64,000 nt of DNA from Texcoconibacillus texcoconensis (GTDB taxonomy: Bacteria > Bacillota > Bacilli > Bacillales > Salisediminibacteriaceae). Each line of letters starts with the position of its first letter. Position 1 is the first letter of the stretch. A program made the translations under genes and the position numbers. Below the pieces are notes generated by a model. The model was not told the DNA's origin and made no database searches. It worked only from the letters and a program-made list of their open reading frames with translations. Shown piece after piece: positions 8,053 to 17,408 of the stretch. Location of the stretch: the NCBI RefSeq assembly GCF_014202575.1, contig NZ_JACHHB010000009.1, positions 62,001 to 126,000 of the forward strand, in the 5' to 3' direction.

Positions 8053-10354
8053 ATTGCACGACAACTTCAAATTTCCCATTTTTCCGATCAAAAATGTAGC
8101 GAACATCACCGTTTTCATCCGTTCGATATACCATTATCTCCCTTTCGTACAAACGGTCGATCACCTCATCATGCGGATGACCAAATAAGTTATTTCTACC
8201 TGCAGAAATAAGCGCGTAAGAAGGAGTGAACGTCTCAAGCAACACATCCGTTGTCGATGTGGCACTTCCATGGTGAGCGACTTTCAATATATCAACGTCT
8301 AACCCAGGGTAATCAGCAACAATCCTCCTTTCTCCTTCTTCTTCTACATCCCCTGTAAAAAGCCAAGTATTCGTTCCTAATTCAACAGAAAATACAATCG
8401 AACGGTTATTCAGAGACTTTTCCTTACCTGTCGGAGAAACAACGTAAGCAGTCGTATCGCCATCCTCCCAAACATCTCCTTTTTCCGTCCACTTTATCGG
8501 AATTCCTCTTTCTCGAAACATCATCAACACATCATGCTCCAAGTCTGTTTCTATCCCTCCAACAGGATAATGTACACGCTCGATCCCGACATGATCCACT
8601 AAAGAAGGCACTCCCCCAATATGGTCGGCATGTCCATGCGTTAATATTAAACGATCAACATTCGTGACCCCTTTCGCTTTTAAGTAAGGTAAAACGACAT
8701 CACGACCTGGCTCAAAATTGAATTGTTCATGATCATCATCAAAGAAATTGGCATTTCCACCAGTGTCGATGAGGTAAATCGCTTCTCTGTACGGAAGTTC
8801 AACGTAAATCGCATCACCTTGACCAACATCTAGCATTGTTACTTCTCCTTCTCCATCAAAGTAAGGAGAAATCTTTTGCCAACTAAGTAAAAGGAAAAAC
8901 GGTAATAACGATAACAAAGCACGTTTACTCCATCCATACTTCTCAAATACATACAAACTTATAAGAAACGCGAAAATAAGTAAAAACACAAGACCGATAG
9001 ACGGCTTTCCAAACACAAGCGCAGAAAAATTCCTATCAACCAAATCAAATAACCAGTGCGCACCATCTAACATCAAATCTAAAAGGTGTATAAAACGTTC
9101 AGCTAATGTCGGAGAAATGTTGAGCAACAAACTGATCAAAAACGATATCGGTAATACAAAAAAGGAAATAAACGGAATGAAAAGTAAGTTTAGAGGAAGA
9201 GAAAAGAAGGACCATTCATACTGATGATATAATATGATCGGCAGTGATACGAGTTGCGCGATAATGGTCACAAGAAGCATCACTTTCCATTTACTATGAA
9301 CACTTTGTAATAAGTTGTTAGAAGCTAGTAAGCTGAAGCTAATGAAAAAGGATAGTTGAAACCCAAGGTGAAATACGAGGTAAGGATCTGCAATTAACAT
9401 CGCAAGCGCAACAAAACTAATCACATCAAAAGGGTGTAAGCGCACTTTGATCAAGCTTAGCACTAATACGATTGCTGTCATAAGTGAAGATCGTACAACC
9501 GACGGAGCCCCTCCTGCTAACATCACATAAACTGGTAATATTGTAACTAGAAGAACAATCGCATATTGCTTGTAAATCCCTATTCGGATAAAAATAAAAA
9601 ATAAGGTTGCCGTAACAAGTCCAACATGCAAGCCGGATACGGCCAATAAATGAATAAGACCAAACACGCGATATTGCTCTTCACGTTCATTGTCAAAAAA
9701 AGAACGATCACCAAAGACAAGTGCAGAAACCATAGCCGGTGCCTCTCCAGTTGATAAGCTCGCGATCCGTTCAATTTGATCACCTCGAAACCTTCGCAGC
9801 TTATTCAAAATTCCCGTCTCTGCAGTCCTACAAAACGTCTGCTCCCCTTCTTCGACATTTAACACCCAATGAATACCCTCTTGATGTAAATATGCTTGAT
9901 AATCAAAACCATAAAAATGAAACGTCTTATCAGGCTTTTCTATTCGCCCTTCGATACGACAGCGATCACCACTTTTGAGATCAAATTCTGAGAAAATCCG
10001 ATCTTGATCAGCTCGGTTATAAAAACCTTGTAATCGTTCGCCATTGTCTAATTTCAGTTGAAAAGATTGTGAACCATTAACTGTATAAGAGGTTTCTAGC
10101 ACTGTTCCTGTAAATATCGTCTCTTCACCGGTAAGCATTGAATCATTATTTGAAAATGTATCACCGGCATAGATGAAATAAAATGCACCAATGATTAAAC
10201 AAACAACCCACAATAACTTGTTTTTACGCATTTGCGTAAAAACTAGAAAAAAAGCGAGAATAACCAGAAAATATAAAGCTGGTAACACTGTACCATTTGC
10301 AAGGAGAACACTAGTGATGGCACTAAGAACAACGAGGTACCAGCGTCCAAACAT
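8051..10354 (-). CDS. comEC: ComEC/Rec2, DNA uptake channel protein
   Basis: 767 residues from ATG 10354, chosen because GGGGAG lies just upstream; an ATG 36 bases earlier has no site. N-terminal membrane segments and a DUF4131 soluble region are followed by the multi-helix competence domain (LIHLLAVSGLHVGLVTA). The C-terminal half is a metallo-beta-lactamase domain with LTHGHADHIGGVPSL and LKVAHHGSATSTTD. The channel carries single-stranded transforming DNA through the membrane and the beta-lactamase domain is thought to be the nuclease. It is downstream of comEA-comEB, with a terminator in between. Confidence 0.97.
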   Translation of the reverse strand: MFGRWYLVVLSAITSVLLANGTVLPALYFLVILAFFLVFTQMRKNKLLWVVCLIIGAFYFIYAGDTFSNNDSMLTGEETIFTGTVLETSYTVNGSQSFQLKLDNGERLQGFYNRADQDRIFSEFDLKSGDRCRIEGRIEKPDKTFHFYGFDYQAYLHQEGIHWVLNVEEGEQTFCRTAETGILNKLRRFRGDQIERIASLSTGEAPAMVSALVFGDRSFFDNEREEQYRVFGLIHLLAVSGLHVGLVTATLFFIFIRIGIYKQYAIVLLVTILPVYVMLAGGAPSVVRSSLMTAIVLVLSLIKVRLHPFDVISFVALAMLIADPYLVFHLGFQLSFFISFSLLASNNLLQSVHSKWKVMLLVTIIAQLVSLPIILYHQYEWSFFSLPLNLLFIPFISFFVLPISFLISLLLNISPTLAERFIHLLDLMLDGAHWLFDLVDRNFSALVFGKPSIGLVFLLIFAFLISLYVFEKYGWSKRALLSLLPFFLLLSWQKISPYFDGEGEVTMLDVGQGDAIYVELPYREAIYLIDTGGNANFFDDDHEQFNFEPGRDVVLPYLKAKGVTNVDRLILTHGHADHIGGVPSLVDHVGIERVHYPVGGIETDLEHDVLMMFRERGIPIKWTEKGDVWEDGDTTAYVVSPTGKEKSLNNRSIVFSVELGTNTWLFTGDVEEEGERRIVADYPGLDVDILKVAHHGSATSTTDVLLETFTPSYALISAGRNNLFGHPHDEVIDRLYEREIMVYRTDENGDVRYIFDRKNGKFEVVVQ

Positions 10355-10405
10355 ACAATCTCCCCTTTTCAATGGGATTTGGACGTGCATGTGCGAGGTT
10401 CAAAA

Positions 10406-10430
10406 GGAGGTGACTGACTTTGACACCTCC
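10406..10430 (-). terminator. Terminator between comEB and comEC
   Basis: GGAGGTG and CACCTCC form a 7-bp stem with an 11-base loop, followed on the minus strand by TTTTG. It may reduce comEC expression relative to comEA-comEB. Confidence 0.6.
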
Positions 10431-10445
10431 CGAGGCAAAAAAAAA

Positions 10446-11027
10446 TTATGAATTCGTAAATAATCGGTTCGCTTCATCTTTTAAATTAGCGAGATCTTTT
10501 TCATTTAATCCAAGTTCCTCTAAACGATGAAGTAACCCTGCAGTGAAACGAAGTTTTTCTCCACTGTTTTGATCAAGGAGCATTTCTTCTAATTCTACTT
10601 TTTCCGTTTCTACCCCTGCTTCATGAAATAACTCTAAAGCAAACGGGTCATTTTTATAATCTTCAGCATACACAACTTTGCTGATCCCAGCTTGAATAAT
10701 CGCTTTACAACAATTTAAACATGGAAAATGTGTGACGTATATTTCAGACCCTTGTGTTGGCACACCAAATTTTGCACATTGTAACAATGCATTCACTTCA
10801 GCATGCACCGTTCGAACACAATGACCTTCAACAACGTAACAACCTTTGTCAATACAATGATCGCCACCTGATATCGACCCGTTATATCCACCTGCTATAA
10901 TTCGTTTATCACGTACGATCGTCGCCCCGACCATAAGACGAGTGCACGTACTCCGCAAAGATAACAAATGACTTTGCGCCATAAAATACTGATGCCATGA
11001 AATCCGCTCTACTTTTTTCCCCTCCAA
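10446..11027 (-). CDS. comEB: ComEB, dCMP deaminase family protein
   Basis: 193 residues. The zinc-binding deaminase motif HAEVNAL (His and catalytic Glu) and PCLNCC (zinc cysteines) are intact, preceded by RLMVGATIVRDKRIIAGGYN. Family members convert dCMP to dUMP. In Bacillus the gene sits inside the comE operon but is not essential for transformation. The start appears to be TTG at 11027, with GGGAGG eight bases upstream; no ATG fits. There is a C-terminal extension of about 40 residues after the deaminase fold. Confidence 0.95.
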   Translation of the reverse strand: MEGKKVERISWHQYFMAQSHLLSLRSTCTRLMVGATIVRDKRIIAGGYNGSISGGDHCIDKGCYVVEGHCVRTVHAEVNALLQCAKFGVPTQGSEIYVTHFPCLNCCKAIIQAGISKVVYAEDYKNDPFALELFHEAGVETEKVELEEMLLDQNSGEKLRFTAGLLHRLEELGLNEKDLANLKDEANRLFTNS

Positions 11028-11099
11028 AGTGAAACCTCCCTTTTGATATACATAGTGTCAGTTTAGCGACAAAAGACAGAAGTCGTCAATCTTTTCATG

Positions 11100-11756
11100 C
11101 TAACGATAAAAAACATGTTCATCAATCGTCTCTGCTGTTTTTTCTCCGATTCCAGTTACCCGGGATAGATCCTGTTTACTTTCAAAACGCCCATTTTCTT
11201 CTCGTTCATCAATGATGGACTGCGCACGAACTTCACCAACACTTGGTATTGTTTGCAAATCAATAACGGTCGCTGCATTGATATTAACCTGTTCATCATC
11301 ACGGTTTTGCCTGTCCATTGAATCATTAAGTGAACCCCCCTCAACAACCTCTTCTTCATTTTCGTTAGGTACAACAATAATTTTTTCGTCAAACAAACGC
11401 TTTGCGAAATTAATGACATCCTCATTTGCTTCCGCAGTTAGCCCGCCTGCTTTTTCAACCGCATCAATTACACGCTCCCCTTCTTCAAATTCATACACGC
11501 CAGGATTTTCAATTTCACCTTTTATATCGACAACGATTTTTTCCGATAATGTTTTTGAAGAACCACCAACATCTGCAGCAGTCTCATCTTCAGTTTCAAA
11601 CATTTCTTCCCAACTTTCTTCCGCTTCTATTTCCGTTTGCTCACTTCTGTCAAAAACAAGAAAAAAGACGAACACGACAGTTACACACAAGATAACAAGA
11701 ACTGTTAAACGTTCACGAACGAAAGAAACCATACGTATCGATAATGATTTAAACAT
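11100..11756 (-). CDS. comEA: ComEA, DNA receptor for transformation
   Basis: 218 residues from ATG 11756, which follows GAGGAGAG. A membrane anchor at about residues 12-32 is followed by an acidic stalk, an SLBB-type domain (VVDIKGEIENPGVYEF) and a C-terminal double helix-hairpin-helix that binds double-stranded DNA. The last part includes NINAATVIDLQTIPSVG and LSRVTGIGEKTAETI. ComEA gathers DNA outside the membrane and hands it to ComEC. It is first in the comEA-comEB-comEC series and divergent from comER. Confidence 0.96.
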   Translation of the reverse strand: MFKSLSIRMVSFVRERLTVLVILCVTVVFVFFLVFDRSEQTEIEAEESWEEMFETEDETAADVGGSSKTLSEKIVVDIKGEIENPGVYEFEEGERVIDAVEKAGGLTAEANEDVINFAKRLFDEKIIVVPNENEEEVVEGGSLNDSMDRQNRDDEQVNINAATVIDLQTIPSVGEVRAQSIIDEREENGRFESKQDLSRVTGIGEKTAETIDEHVFYR

Positions 11757-11862
11757 AGAATCTCTCCTCAAATCATACATTTAGAAATAAACGTGCATAC
11801 CTATATCGTCGTGCACATACATTGGAAGGTAACGGACTGAAAACTGTAAAGGGGGGAAGACG

Positions 11863-12699
11863 ATGCACACCATCGGCTTCATCGGAACTGGAAGTATGGG
11901 AAGGATATTAATTGAAGCCTATGCCAATGCCGAAGGAACAAACCAGTCTCATATTGTCATTCATAACCGAACAAGAGAGAAAGCAGAAGATATAAAACGA
12001 GATTATCCAGATATAAAAGTGGCTGACAGTGCTGAAGACGTTGCAAAACAAGCGGATTTCATATTTATTTGTGCAAAACCATTACAAATCATTCCTTTGC
12101 TACAATCAATTAATACATCACTTCATAAAGATAAGATGATCATTTCCATAACGAGTCCTATTACTGTTGATGAACTAGAAGAGGTTGTTTCATGTAAAGC
12201 AGCACGTTTCATCCCAAGTATTACCAACCGCGCTTTAGCAGGTTCATCGTTGATTACGTATGGATCACGCCTCGGTAAAAAAGACCAAGAAAACCTTTGG
12301 TCACTTGCTGAAAAAATTTCTCAACCGATTGTCATCGACGATTCTATTACCCGCGTCTCATCTGACATCGTTAGTTGTGGTCCTGCTTTTTTTAGCTTCT
12401 TACTAGAAGATTTCATTCAAGCGGCAACACAACAAACAAACATCTCTGAATATGAAGCAAGAAAATTAACGAGTGACATGATGATCGGGTTTGCTACCTT
12501 ACTTAGTGATGAACATTTCACATTATCATCGCTTCAAGAGAGAGTATCAGTACCTGGAGGCGTAACTGGAAAAGGGCTAGATGTTTTGCGAGGGCAGGTC
12601 GGAAGCATGTTTCATGATTTATTTATCGCCACCCATGAAAAGTATGCGCATGACCGTGCGCAAATCCAAGAACAAGTAAATGCTTTAAATAAATCTTAA
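11863..12699 (+). CDS. comER: ComER, pyrroline-5-carboxylate reductase-like protein
   Basis: 278 residues with a Rossmann start GFIGTGSMGRILIEAY. A late PGGVTGKGLDVL matches the conserved C-terminal region of P5C reductases. The start follows AAGGGGGG. In B. subtilis comER is read divergently from comEA, as here. It is not needed for competence there and may have proline-related or sporulation roles. Classification as ComER rather than ProC is from location and divergence of the internal motifs. Confidence 0.9.
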   Translation: MHTIGFIGTGSMGRILIEAYANAEGTNQSHIVIHNRTREKAEDIKRDYPDIKVADSAEDVAKQADFIFICAKPLQIIPLLQSINTSLHKDKMIISITSPITVDELEEVVSCKAARFIPSITNRALAGSSLITYGSRLGKKDQENLWSLAEKISQPIVIDDSITRVSSDIVSCGPAFFSFLLEDFIQAATQQTNISEYEARKLTSDMMIGFATLLSDEHFTLSSLQERVSVPGGVTGKGLDVLRGQVGSMFHDLFIATHEKYAHDRAQIQEQVNALNKS

Positions 12700-12722
12700 G
12701 TCAATCAGAATGAAGGCTCACA

Positions 12723-12763
12723 TTAAGAAAGCGAGAAACGTATTTGCGTTCCTCGCTTCTTAA
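12723..12763. terminator. Bidirectional terminator between comER and yqeM
   Basis: TTAAGAAAGCGAG-AACG pairs with CGTT-CTCGCTTCTTAA around a short loop with minor mismatches. It lies between convergent genes. Confidence 0.7.
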
Positions 12764-12777
12764 TTCGCCATTTATCG

Positions 12778-13515
12778 TTAATATCCTTTTTTTGCAACGA
12801 ACAAAATTCGTTCATTTTCTCCATTAGGCCTAGCTTCCGTGAAATCCGCACTTATTTCTACCTGTTCAAAACCAACTTCTCTCAACCATGTTTCATAATC
12901 TTCTGGAGAAAACGTCCGTTGTTCGTGCCATTCATCAACACGGCGGTACCCGCCCTCTTCATCATCTTGAATAAAAAAGGATAAATCATGTTCAACCATA
13001 TTTGCATATTCACCTGGTTCGCAAACCCATACAAATGAGATGTCTTCTTCATTACTTGCATATAAGCGATCATTGATCTGCTGAGCGATTTTCTCACGGG
13101 AATGAACGTCAAATAAAAACGTCCCACCTTCACATAGGTGGTTATACACACGGGTAAACGCTTGTTTTACATCCGTTTCTTCCAGTACATAATTTAAACT
13201 ATCACAAAACATTGTTACCGCATCATACTGGCCTAAGCCATCCATGTTTCGCATATCACGTTGAAAGAACGCGACGTCAACACCTGCGTCCTCTACTTTT
13301 TCCTTAGCAACATCTAACATGTCTTCAGAAACATCAACAGCAGACACAAGATAGCCTTCTTTAGCTAGCATCAATGCAATCGCACCTGTACCCGTCGCAA
13401 CATCAAGAATCGTCGCTGGTGTTTTTACATAGTTTCTCGTAAAATTTAACCACTGTTCATACGGCGCATCTGTCATCAATTGATCATAAATATAAGCAAA
13501 TTGTTGATAGCTCAT
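12778..13515 (-). CDS. yqeM: YqeM, class I SAM-dependent methyltransferase
   Basis: 245 residues. Motif I ILDVATGTGAIALMLAKEGY and acidic post-motif VSAVDVSEDMLDVAK indicate an S-adenosylmethionine-binding Rossmann fold. It is last in the yqeG-to-yqeM gene string, same order as B. subtilis. The substrate is unknown. The start has AGAGGATG upstream, with rather wide spacing. Confidence 0.9.
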   Translation of the reverse strand: MSYQQFAYIYDQLMTDAPYEQWLNFTRNYVKTPATILDVATGTGAIALMLAKEGYLVSAVDVSEDMLDVAKEKVEDAGVDVAFFQRDMRNMDGLGQYDAVTMFCDSLNYVLEETDVKQAFTRVYNHLCEGGTFLFDVHSREKIAQQINDRLYASNEEDISFVWVCEPGEYANMVEHDLSFFIQDDEEGGYRRVDEWHEQRTFSPEDYETWLREVGFEQVEISADFTEARPNGENERILFVAKKGY

Positions 13516-13614
13516 TTCCCTACATCCTCTCTTTGAGACACGTGAAAAAAAGGCCGGTTACTCACAAACACTAGCAAGTACCGAACCTTTCCCATCACTT
13601 GAATCAACTTACAA

Positions 13615-13971
13615 TTAAACACTTAATAACGAATTCACGTCGACTTCTTTGGCATCAATCCATAGTTTTTCTAAGTTGTAATATTGGCGTTCCTCTTGAT
13701 GAAAAACGTGCACAACGATATCTCCAGCATCAATCAATACCCAACGAGAAGAATCGAGCCCTTCTAGACGCTTTAATTCAAATCCTTGTTCTTGCGCGGC
13801 TTTCTTCACCGCTTGAGCAATCGCGTCCACTTGTTTTTCAGAGCCTCCGTTACAAACGACAAAATACTTAGCAATCACAGATACGCCTTCCATATCTAAC
13901 GCAACGATATTTTCTGCCTTTTTATCGTCCGCAGCTTGGACGAGTTGTTGTAATAACTGCTTTTCCTCCAT
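13615..13971 (-). CDS. rsfS: RsfS, ribosomal silencing factor
   Basis: 118 residues. It has the typical pattern VALDMEGVSVIAKYFVVCNG, then DAIAQAVKKAAQEQG and WVLIDAGDIVVHVF near the C-terminus. RsfS binds ribosomal protein L14 and blocks subunit joining during nutrient limitation. GGGAGG is ten bases upstream of the start. It follows yqeK with five bases between the stop and start, so the two are likely co-translated. Confidence 0.96.
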   Translation of the reverse strand: MEEKQLLQQLVQAADDKKAENIVALDMEGVSVIAKYFVVCNGGSEKQVDAIAQAVKKAAQEQGFELKRLEGLDSSRWVLIDAGDIVVHVFHQEERQYYNLEKLWIDAKEVDVNSLLSV

Positions 13972-13976
13972 GTACG

Positions 13977-14552
13977 TTAATTCCTCCCTTTCAATTTTCG
14001 CAACGCGAAGTCATTGTAAGCATGAAAAGTATCAGGATGAATCGGTTGCTGTTTGTTGACAAGAAAGGTGATCGTGTTTTTTATCGACAACAAGCACGCT
14101 TCATCCAAGTCTCTTTCTGCTTCTTCCCTTACTGCCTGCAATCCCGGGAAAGACCGTCCTGGTTCAATATAATCAGCAAGAAAGACCACCTTCTCCAACA
14201 AACTCATGTCTTTTCGGCCGGTTGTGTGTGAACGAATCGCCTTTAATACGTCCTCGTCACAAATCCCTTGCTCTGTTTTCACGAGATATGAACCAACAGG
14301 GGCGTGAAGTAATTCTCCACCTATTTCTGCAAAGGAATCATCAATATCCGTTTCATAAACAATCTTCGTCATCTCTTCTAAAGAGCGATATTTCGCATAG
14401 TCATGCCAAATCGCAGCTTCTCGAGCTTTCTCGACATTTGCACCAAAGCGCTTGGCTAATGTCTCAGACTCTTCGACAACGCGGAGTGTATGCGCATAAC
14501 GAGGCGGCTTCAACTCTTGTTTTACAATTTCAAGTGCTTCGTTTTCACTCAT
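13977..14552 (-). CDS. yqeK: YqeK, HD-domain diadenosine tetraphosphatase
   Basis: 191 residues. HD-fold metal ligands are visible in YAHTLRVVEESETLAKRFG, IWHDYAKYR (the HD pair), LLHAPVGSYL and AIRSHTTGRKDM. YqeK enzymes symmetrically hydrolyse Ap4A to ADP. The start overlaps the nadD stop by eight bases, indicating translational coupling with NAD synthesis. Confidence 0.93.
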   Translation of the reverse strand: MSENEALEIVKQELKPPRYAHTLRVVEESETLAKRFGANVEKAREAAIWHDYAKYRSLEEMTKIVYETDIDDSFAEIGGELLHAPVGSYLVKTEQGICDEDVLKAIRSHTTGRKDMSLLEKVVFLADYIEPGRSFPGLQAVREEAERDLDEACLLSIKNTITFLVNKQQPIHPDTFHAYNDFALRKLKGRN

Positions 14553-15117
14553 ACAGACGATACTCCTTTATATAATCAAAAACATCCTTCGTTAATAAAA
14601 ATTGATTGAGGGACCCTTCTTTGATTTGATTGCGAATGGATGAAGATGAGACATCAACAAGCGCACCTTCTAGGTGGATCATCCACTCATCGTATGGTGG
14701 TACATTTCGATACCCTGGCCGATCTATACCGATAAACGTGACTAGTTCTAGCAAGTCATCGATACGATACCAATTCGGTAAGTCGTCGATCATATCACCA
14801 CCGATAATAAAATAAAAGCGAGTATCAGAATAACGCTCACAAAGTTGTTTCATCGTATCGTACGTGTATGATCGCCCATCTCGTTCTAACTCTACCGTAG
14901 ATAACTGATAATGTTCGTGTAAAGATACCATTCGTTCGGTTAAAGCGAGACGATCCTTTTCACTCGTTTGCGATGGCTGCTTTTTATGAGGTGGAATTCG
15001 ATTAGGAAGCCACCACACTTCATCAAGATTCACACGCAAACGGGCCTCTTCTGCCATGAGTAAATGACCAATATGAGGAGGATCAAATGTCCCCCCTATG
15101 ATCCCTACGTGTCGCAT
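14545..15117 (-). CDS. nadD: Nicotinate-nucleotide adenylyltransferase NadD
   Basis: 190 residues. The nucleotidyltransferase signature GGTFDPPHIGHLLMAEEA is at residues 9-26 and the SSSSIRNQ motif, the ISTxxR-type site, is near 156. It adenylates nicotinate mononucleotide to form deamido-NAD. GGGGGAG is upstream of the start. It sits between yhbY and yqeK as in B. subtilis. Confidence 0.97.
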   Translation of the reverse strand: MRHVGIIGGTFDPPHIGHLLMAEEARLRVNLDEVWWLPNRIPPHKKQPSQTSEKDRLALTERMVSLHEHYQLSTVELERDGRSYTYDTMKQLCERYSDTRFYFIIGGDMIDDLPNWYRIDDLLELVTFIGIDRPGYRNVPPYDEWMIHLEGALVDVSSSSIRNQIKEGSLNQFLLTKDVFDYIKEYRLYE

Positions 15118-15133
15118 TTGGCTCCCCCATTAA

Positions 15134-15427
15134 TTATTGTGGCAATTCACTTGTTGGATTATTGACGGATGTTTTGTACAAAACAATCGTCGAACCGATG
15201 ACTTGCACAATATTTGCGTTCGTATCTTTTTCAATTTCCTTTGCAACCTCATTTCGGTCTTGAAGGCAATTTTGCAAAACACTCACTTTAATTAATTCTC
15301 TTGCTTCTAATGCTTCTGCTATTTGTTTTGTCATATTTTCATTCACACCAGACTTCCCTACTTGGAAAATCGGTTTGATTTGATGAGCTTGCGCGCGTAA
15401 AAAGCGCTTTTGTTTCCCTGTTAACAT
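15134..15427 (-). CDS. yhbY: YhbY, CRM-domain RNA-binding protein
   Basis: 97 residues starting MLTGKQKRFLRAQAHQIKPI. The KH-like CRM motif GKSGVNENM is at about 26-34 and is followed by LEARELIKVSVLQN. Relatives bind pre-50S ribosomal particles. Of two adjacent ATGs the second (15427) is better spaced from AGGAGG and matches the N-terminus in B. subtilis. The start overlaps the aroE stop. Confidence 0.95.
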   Translation of the reverse strand: MLTGKQKRFLRAQAHQIKPIFQVGKSGVNENMTKQIAEALEARELIKVSVLQNCLQDRNEVAKEIEKDTNANIVQVIGSTIVLYKTSVNNPTSELPQ

Positions 15428-16263
15428 CATTTTCCTCCTAATGACTCAATCACTTGTTGTCGCATCAATTTTGTATCTGGTTTTTCACCTGTCCAATACT
15501 CGATGGCTAATGCTCCTTGATAAACGAACATCCCAACACCATCTAGAACTTCCGCCCCTAAATTGTCAGCTTCTTGAAGCCACTTCGTTTTAAGTGGATT
15601 ATAAATTAAATCACTGACGAGCACACCTGGGCGAATCCCTTGTAAAGACATCGGTTGCTCATTTGTATTTGGTGACATTCCCACCGATGTCGTTTGAATA
15701 ATAATATCATATTCATCCATGCATTTTTCCGATTGTTCAATCGTTTTAGCTTCAGTCGATTGCCACCCTTGACATAAGTCAACTAAAACCTCTGCTTTAG
15801 TAACGGTACGGTTAGCAATCGTTAACTGTCCAATTCCGTGTCTCGATAATGAAACAGCAACCGCTCTAGCAGCACCTCCCGCTCCAACAACGAGCACATG
15901 TTTATCAGATAAGTCGTCTCCGATTCTTTCAGTAAGAGATAAAAGGTATCCACGTCCATCGGTATTATAACCTTTTAACATACCATCATCATTTACAATC
16001 GTATTTACCGCTCCAATTTGTTTCGCTTCTTCTTCAATATCATCCAAATAATCCATGACATCCACTTTATGTGGAACCGTTACATTCACTCCCCGTAACC
16101 TTAGCGCACGTATCGCCTCTACTGCTTCTTTTAAACGATCAGGCTCTACATCAAACGCATGGTACGTGTAAGGAATTTGCAAACGTTCATACTGGGTATT
16201 ATGCATGACTGGTGAAAGAGAATGACCAATCGGATGCCCAAAAAGACCGACGAGTTGCTTCAT
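15427..16263 (-). CDS. aroE: Shikimate dehydrogenase AroE
   Basis: 278 residues. Shikimate site GHPIGHSLSPVMHN, catalytic Lys in VTVPHKVDVM, NTDGRGY, and NADP loop VVGAGGAARAVAVSL with downstream NRTVTKAE are all present. It reduces 3-dehydroshikimate to shikimate in aromatic amino acid synthesis. AAAGGAG is upstream of the start. It is embedded in the yqeG-yqeM string. Confidence 0.97.
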   Translation of the reverse strand: MKQLVGLFGHPIGHSLSPVMHNTQYERLQIPYTYHAFDVEPDRLKEAVEAIRALRLRGVNVTVPHKVDVMDYLDDIEEEAKQIGAVNTIVNDDGMLKGYNTDGRGYLLSLTERIGDDLSDKHVLVVGAGGAARAVAVSLSRHGIGQLTIANRTVTKAEVLVDLCQGWQSTEAKTIEQSEKCMDEYDIIIQTTSVGMSPNTNEQPMSLQGIRPGVLVSDLIYNPLKTKWLQEADNLGAEVLDGVGMFVYQGALAIEYWTGEKPDTKLMRQQVIESLGGK

Positions 16264-16280
16264 CTTCTTCTCCTTTCTGG

Positions 16281-17408
16281 TTACGTAATAAGAGCAGGTC
16301 GAAGCGTCACATTTACACCTTCTGGCACATAAGCACGTACGATCGACCCTTCACCGTGAACCGTAACCCAACCAAGGCCAGAAAACACAATATCTGTTTT
16401 TTCTTCTGGAAGTTTAAACTCTTGTTCTTTCAGTTTCGGAAATGACGACACATCTTCTGTTTTCGGAGGGCTTAACAGCTCTCCGAGATGGTTTTCATAC
16501 AGATCATCTGCTTTTTCTGTCTTTGTTCGATGAATATTCAGTTCATTAGACATATAGCAAACGACAGCTTTACCTTGCGATTTTACAATATCAAGCCGAG
16601 CTAAACCAGCAAAAAAGAGTGTCTGTCCATCATCTAATTGAAACACTTTCGGCTTAATTTCTTTTTGCGGAATGATCGTCTTTAAATCGTCTTTGCCGAC
16701 AGCATGATGAATTTGGTGATGGTTGATTATTCCAGGTGTATCAAACATCGTCGCTCCATCATCTAACGGAATATCAATCATATCTAATGTTGTACCCGGT
16801 ACATTTGACGTCGTAATCATTAACTCATCATCACCGCCAAATTGCTTGATCAGTTGATTAATAAACGTCGATTTACCTACGTTCGTACTACCAACAATAT
16901 ATACATCTTTACCTTCACGCCATTTATCGATCAACCTCGCTGTTTCCGAGACTTCATCATTGCGAGCAGCACTCATCAAATGTACACCGATCGGCTTCAA
17001 GCCAAATTCACTTGCCATTTTCTTCATCCAATGAACCAATCGTCTCCTGTTCACTGAACGTGGGAGAAGATCGACTTTATTTCCAACGAGTAACACTGGG
17101 TTATTTCCTACAAATCGATGTAACCCCTGTAGCCAACTACCATCAAAATCAAAAATATCAACAATTTTAACAATTAATGCATCCTTTTGACCCAGTTGGT
17201 TTAATAATTGTAAGAAGTCATCATCTGTTAAGGAAACATCTTGCACTTCATTATAATGTTTTAATCGAAAACAACGTTGGCAAATGACTACGTCTCGACT
17301 TAATGCAGATTGTGGTGCATATCCGAGTTTGTTTGCATCTTCTGTTTGAATTGTCACACCACAGCCAGAACACATCATGTCTTCAGGACGTCCTTCTATC
17401 GTTCCCAT
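16281..17408 (-). CDS. yqeH: YqeH, circularly permuted GTPase for 30S assembly
   Basis: 375 residues. The N-terminal treble-clef zinc finger uses CSGCG (about 14-18) and CQRC. The GTPase motifs occur in permuted order: GNKVDLLP (G4), SAARND (G5), GSTNVGKST (G1), then TTLDMIDIP and FDTPGI (G3). A C-terminal RNA-binding region follows. YqeH is needed for 30S ribosome assembly and affects replication initiation in B. subtilis. The start overlaps the end of yqeG. Confidence 0.96.
   Translation of the reverse strand: MGTIEGRPEDMMCSGCGVTIQTEDANKLGYAPQSALSRDVVICQRCFRLKHYNEVQDVSLTDDDFLQLLNQLGQKDALIVKIVDIFDFDGSWLQGLHRFVGNNPVLLVGNKVDLLPRSVNRRRLVHWMKKMASEFGLKPIGVHLMSAARNDEVSETARLIDKWREGKDVYIVGSTNVGKSTFINQLIKQFGGDDELMITTSNVPGTTLDMIDIPLDDGATMFDTPGIINHHQIHHAVGKDDLKTIIPQKEIKPKVFQLDDGQTLFFAGLARLDIVKSQGKAVVCYMSNELNIHRTKTEKADDLYENHLGELLSPPKTEDVSSFPKLKEQEFKLPEEKTDIVFSGLGWVTVHGEGSIVRAYVPEGVNVTLRPALIT

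Noticed and set aside
13541-13590. Terminator between rsfS and yqeM
   Set aside because: The arms around GGCCGGTTACT pair with two mismatches and a large loop, so support is too weak.
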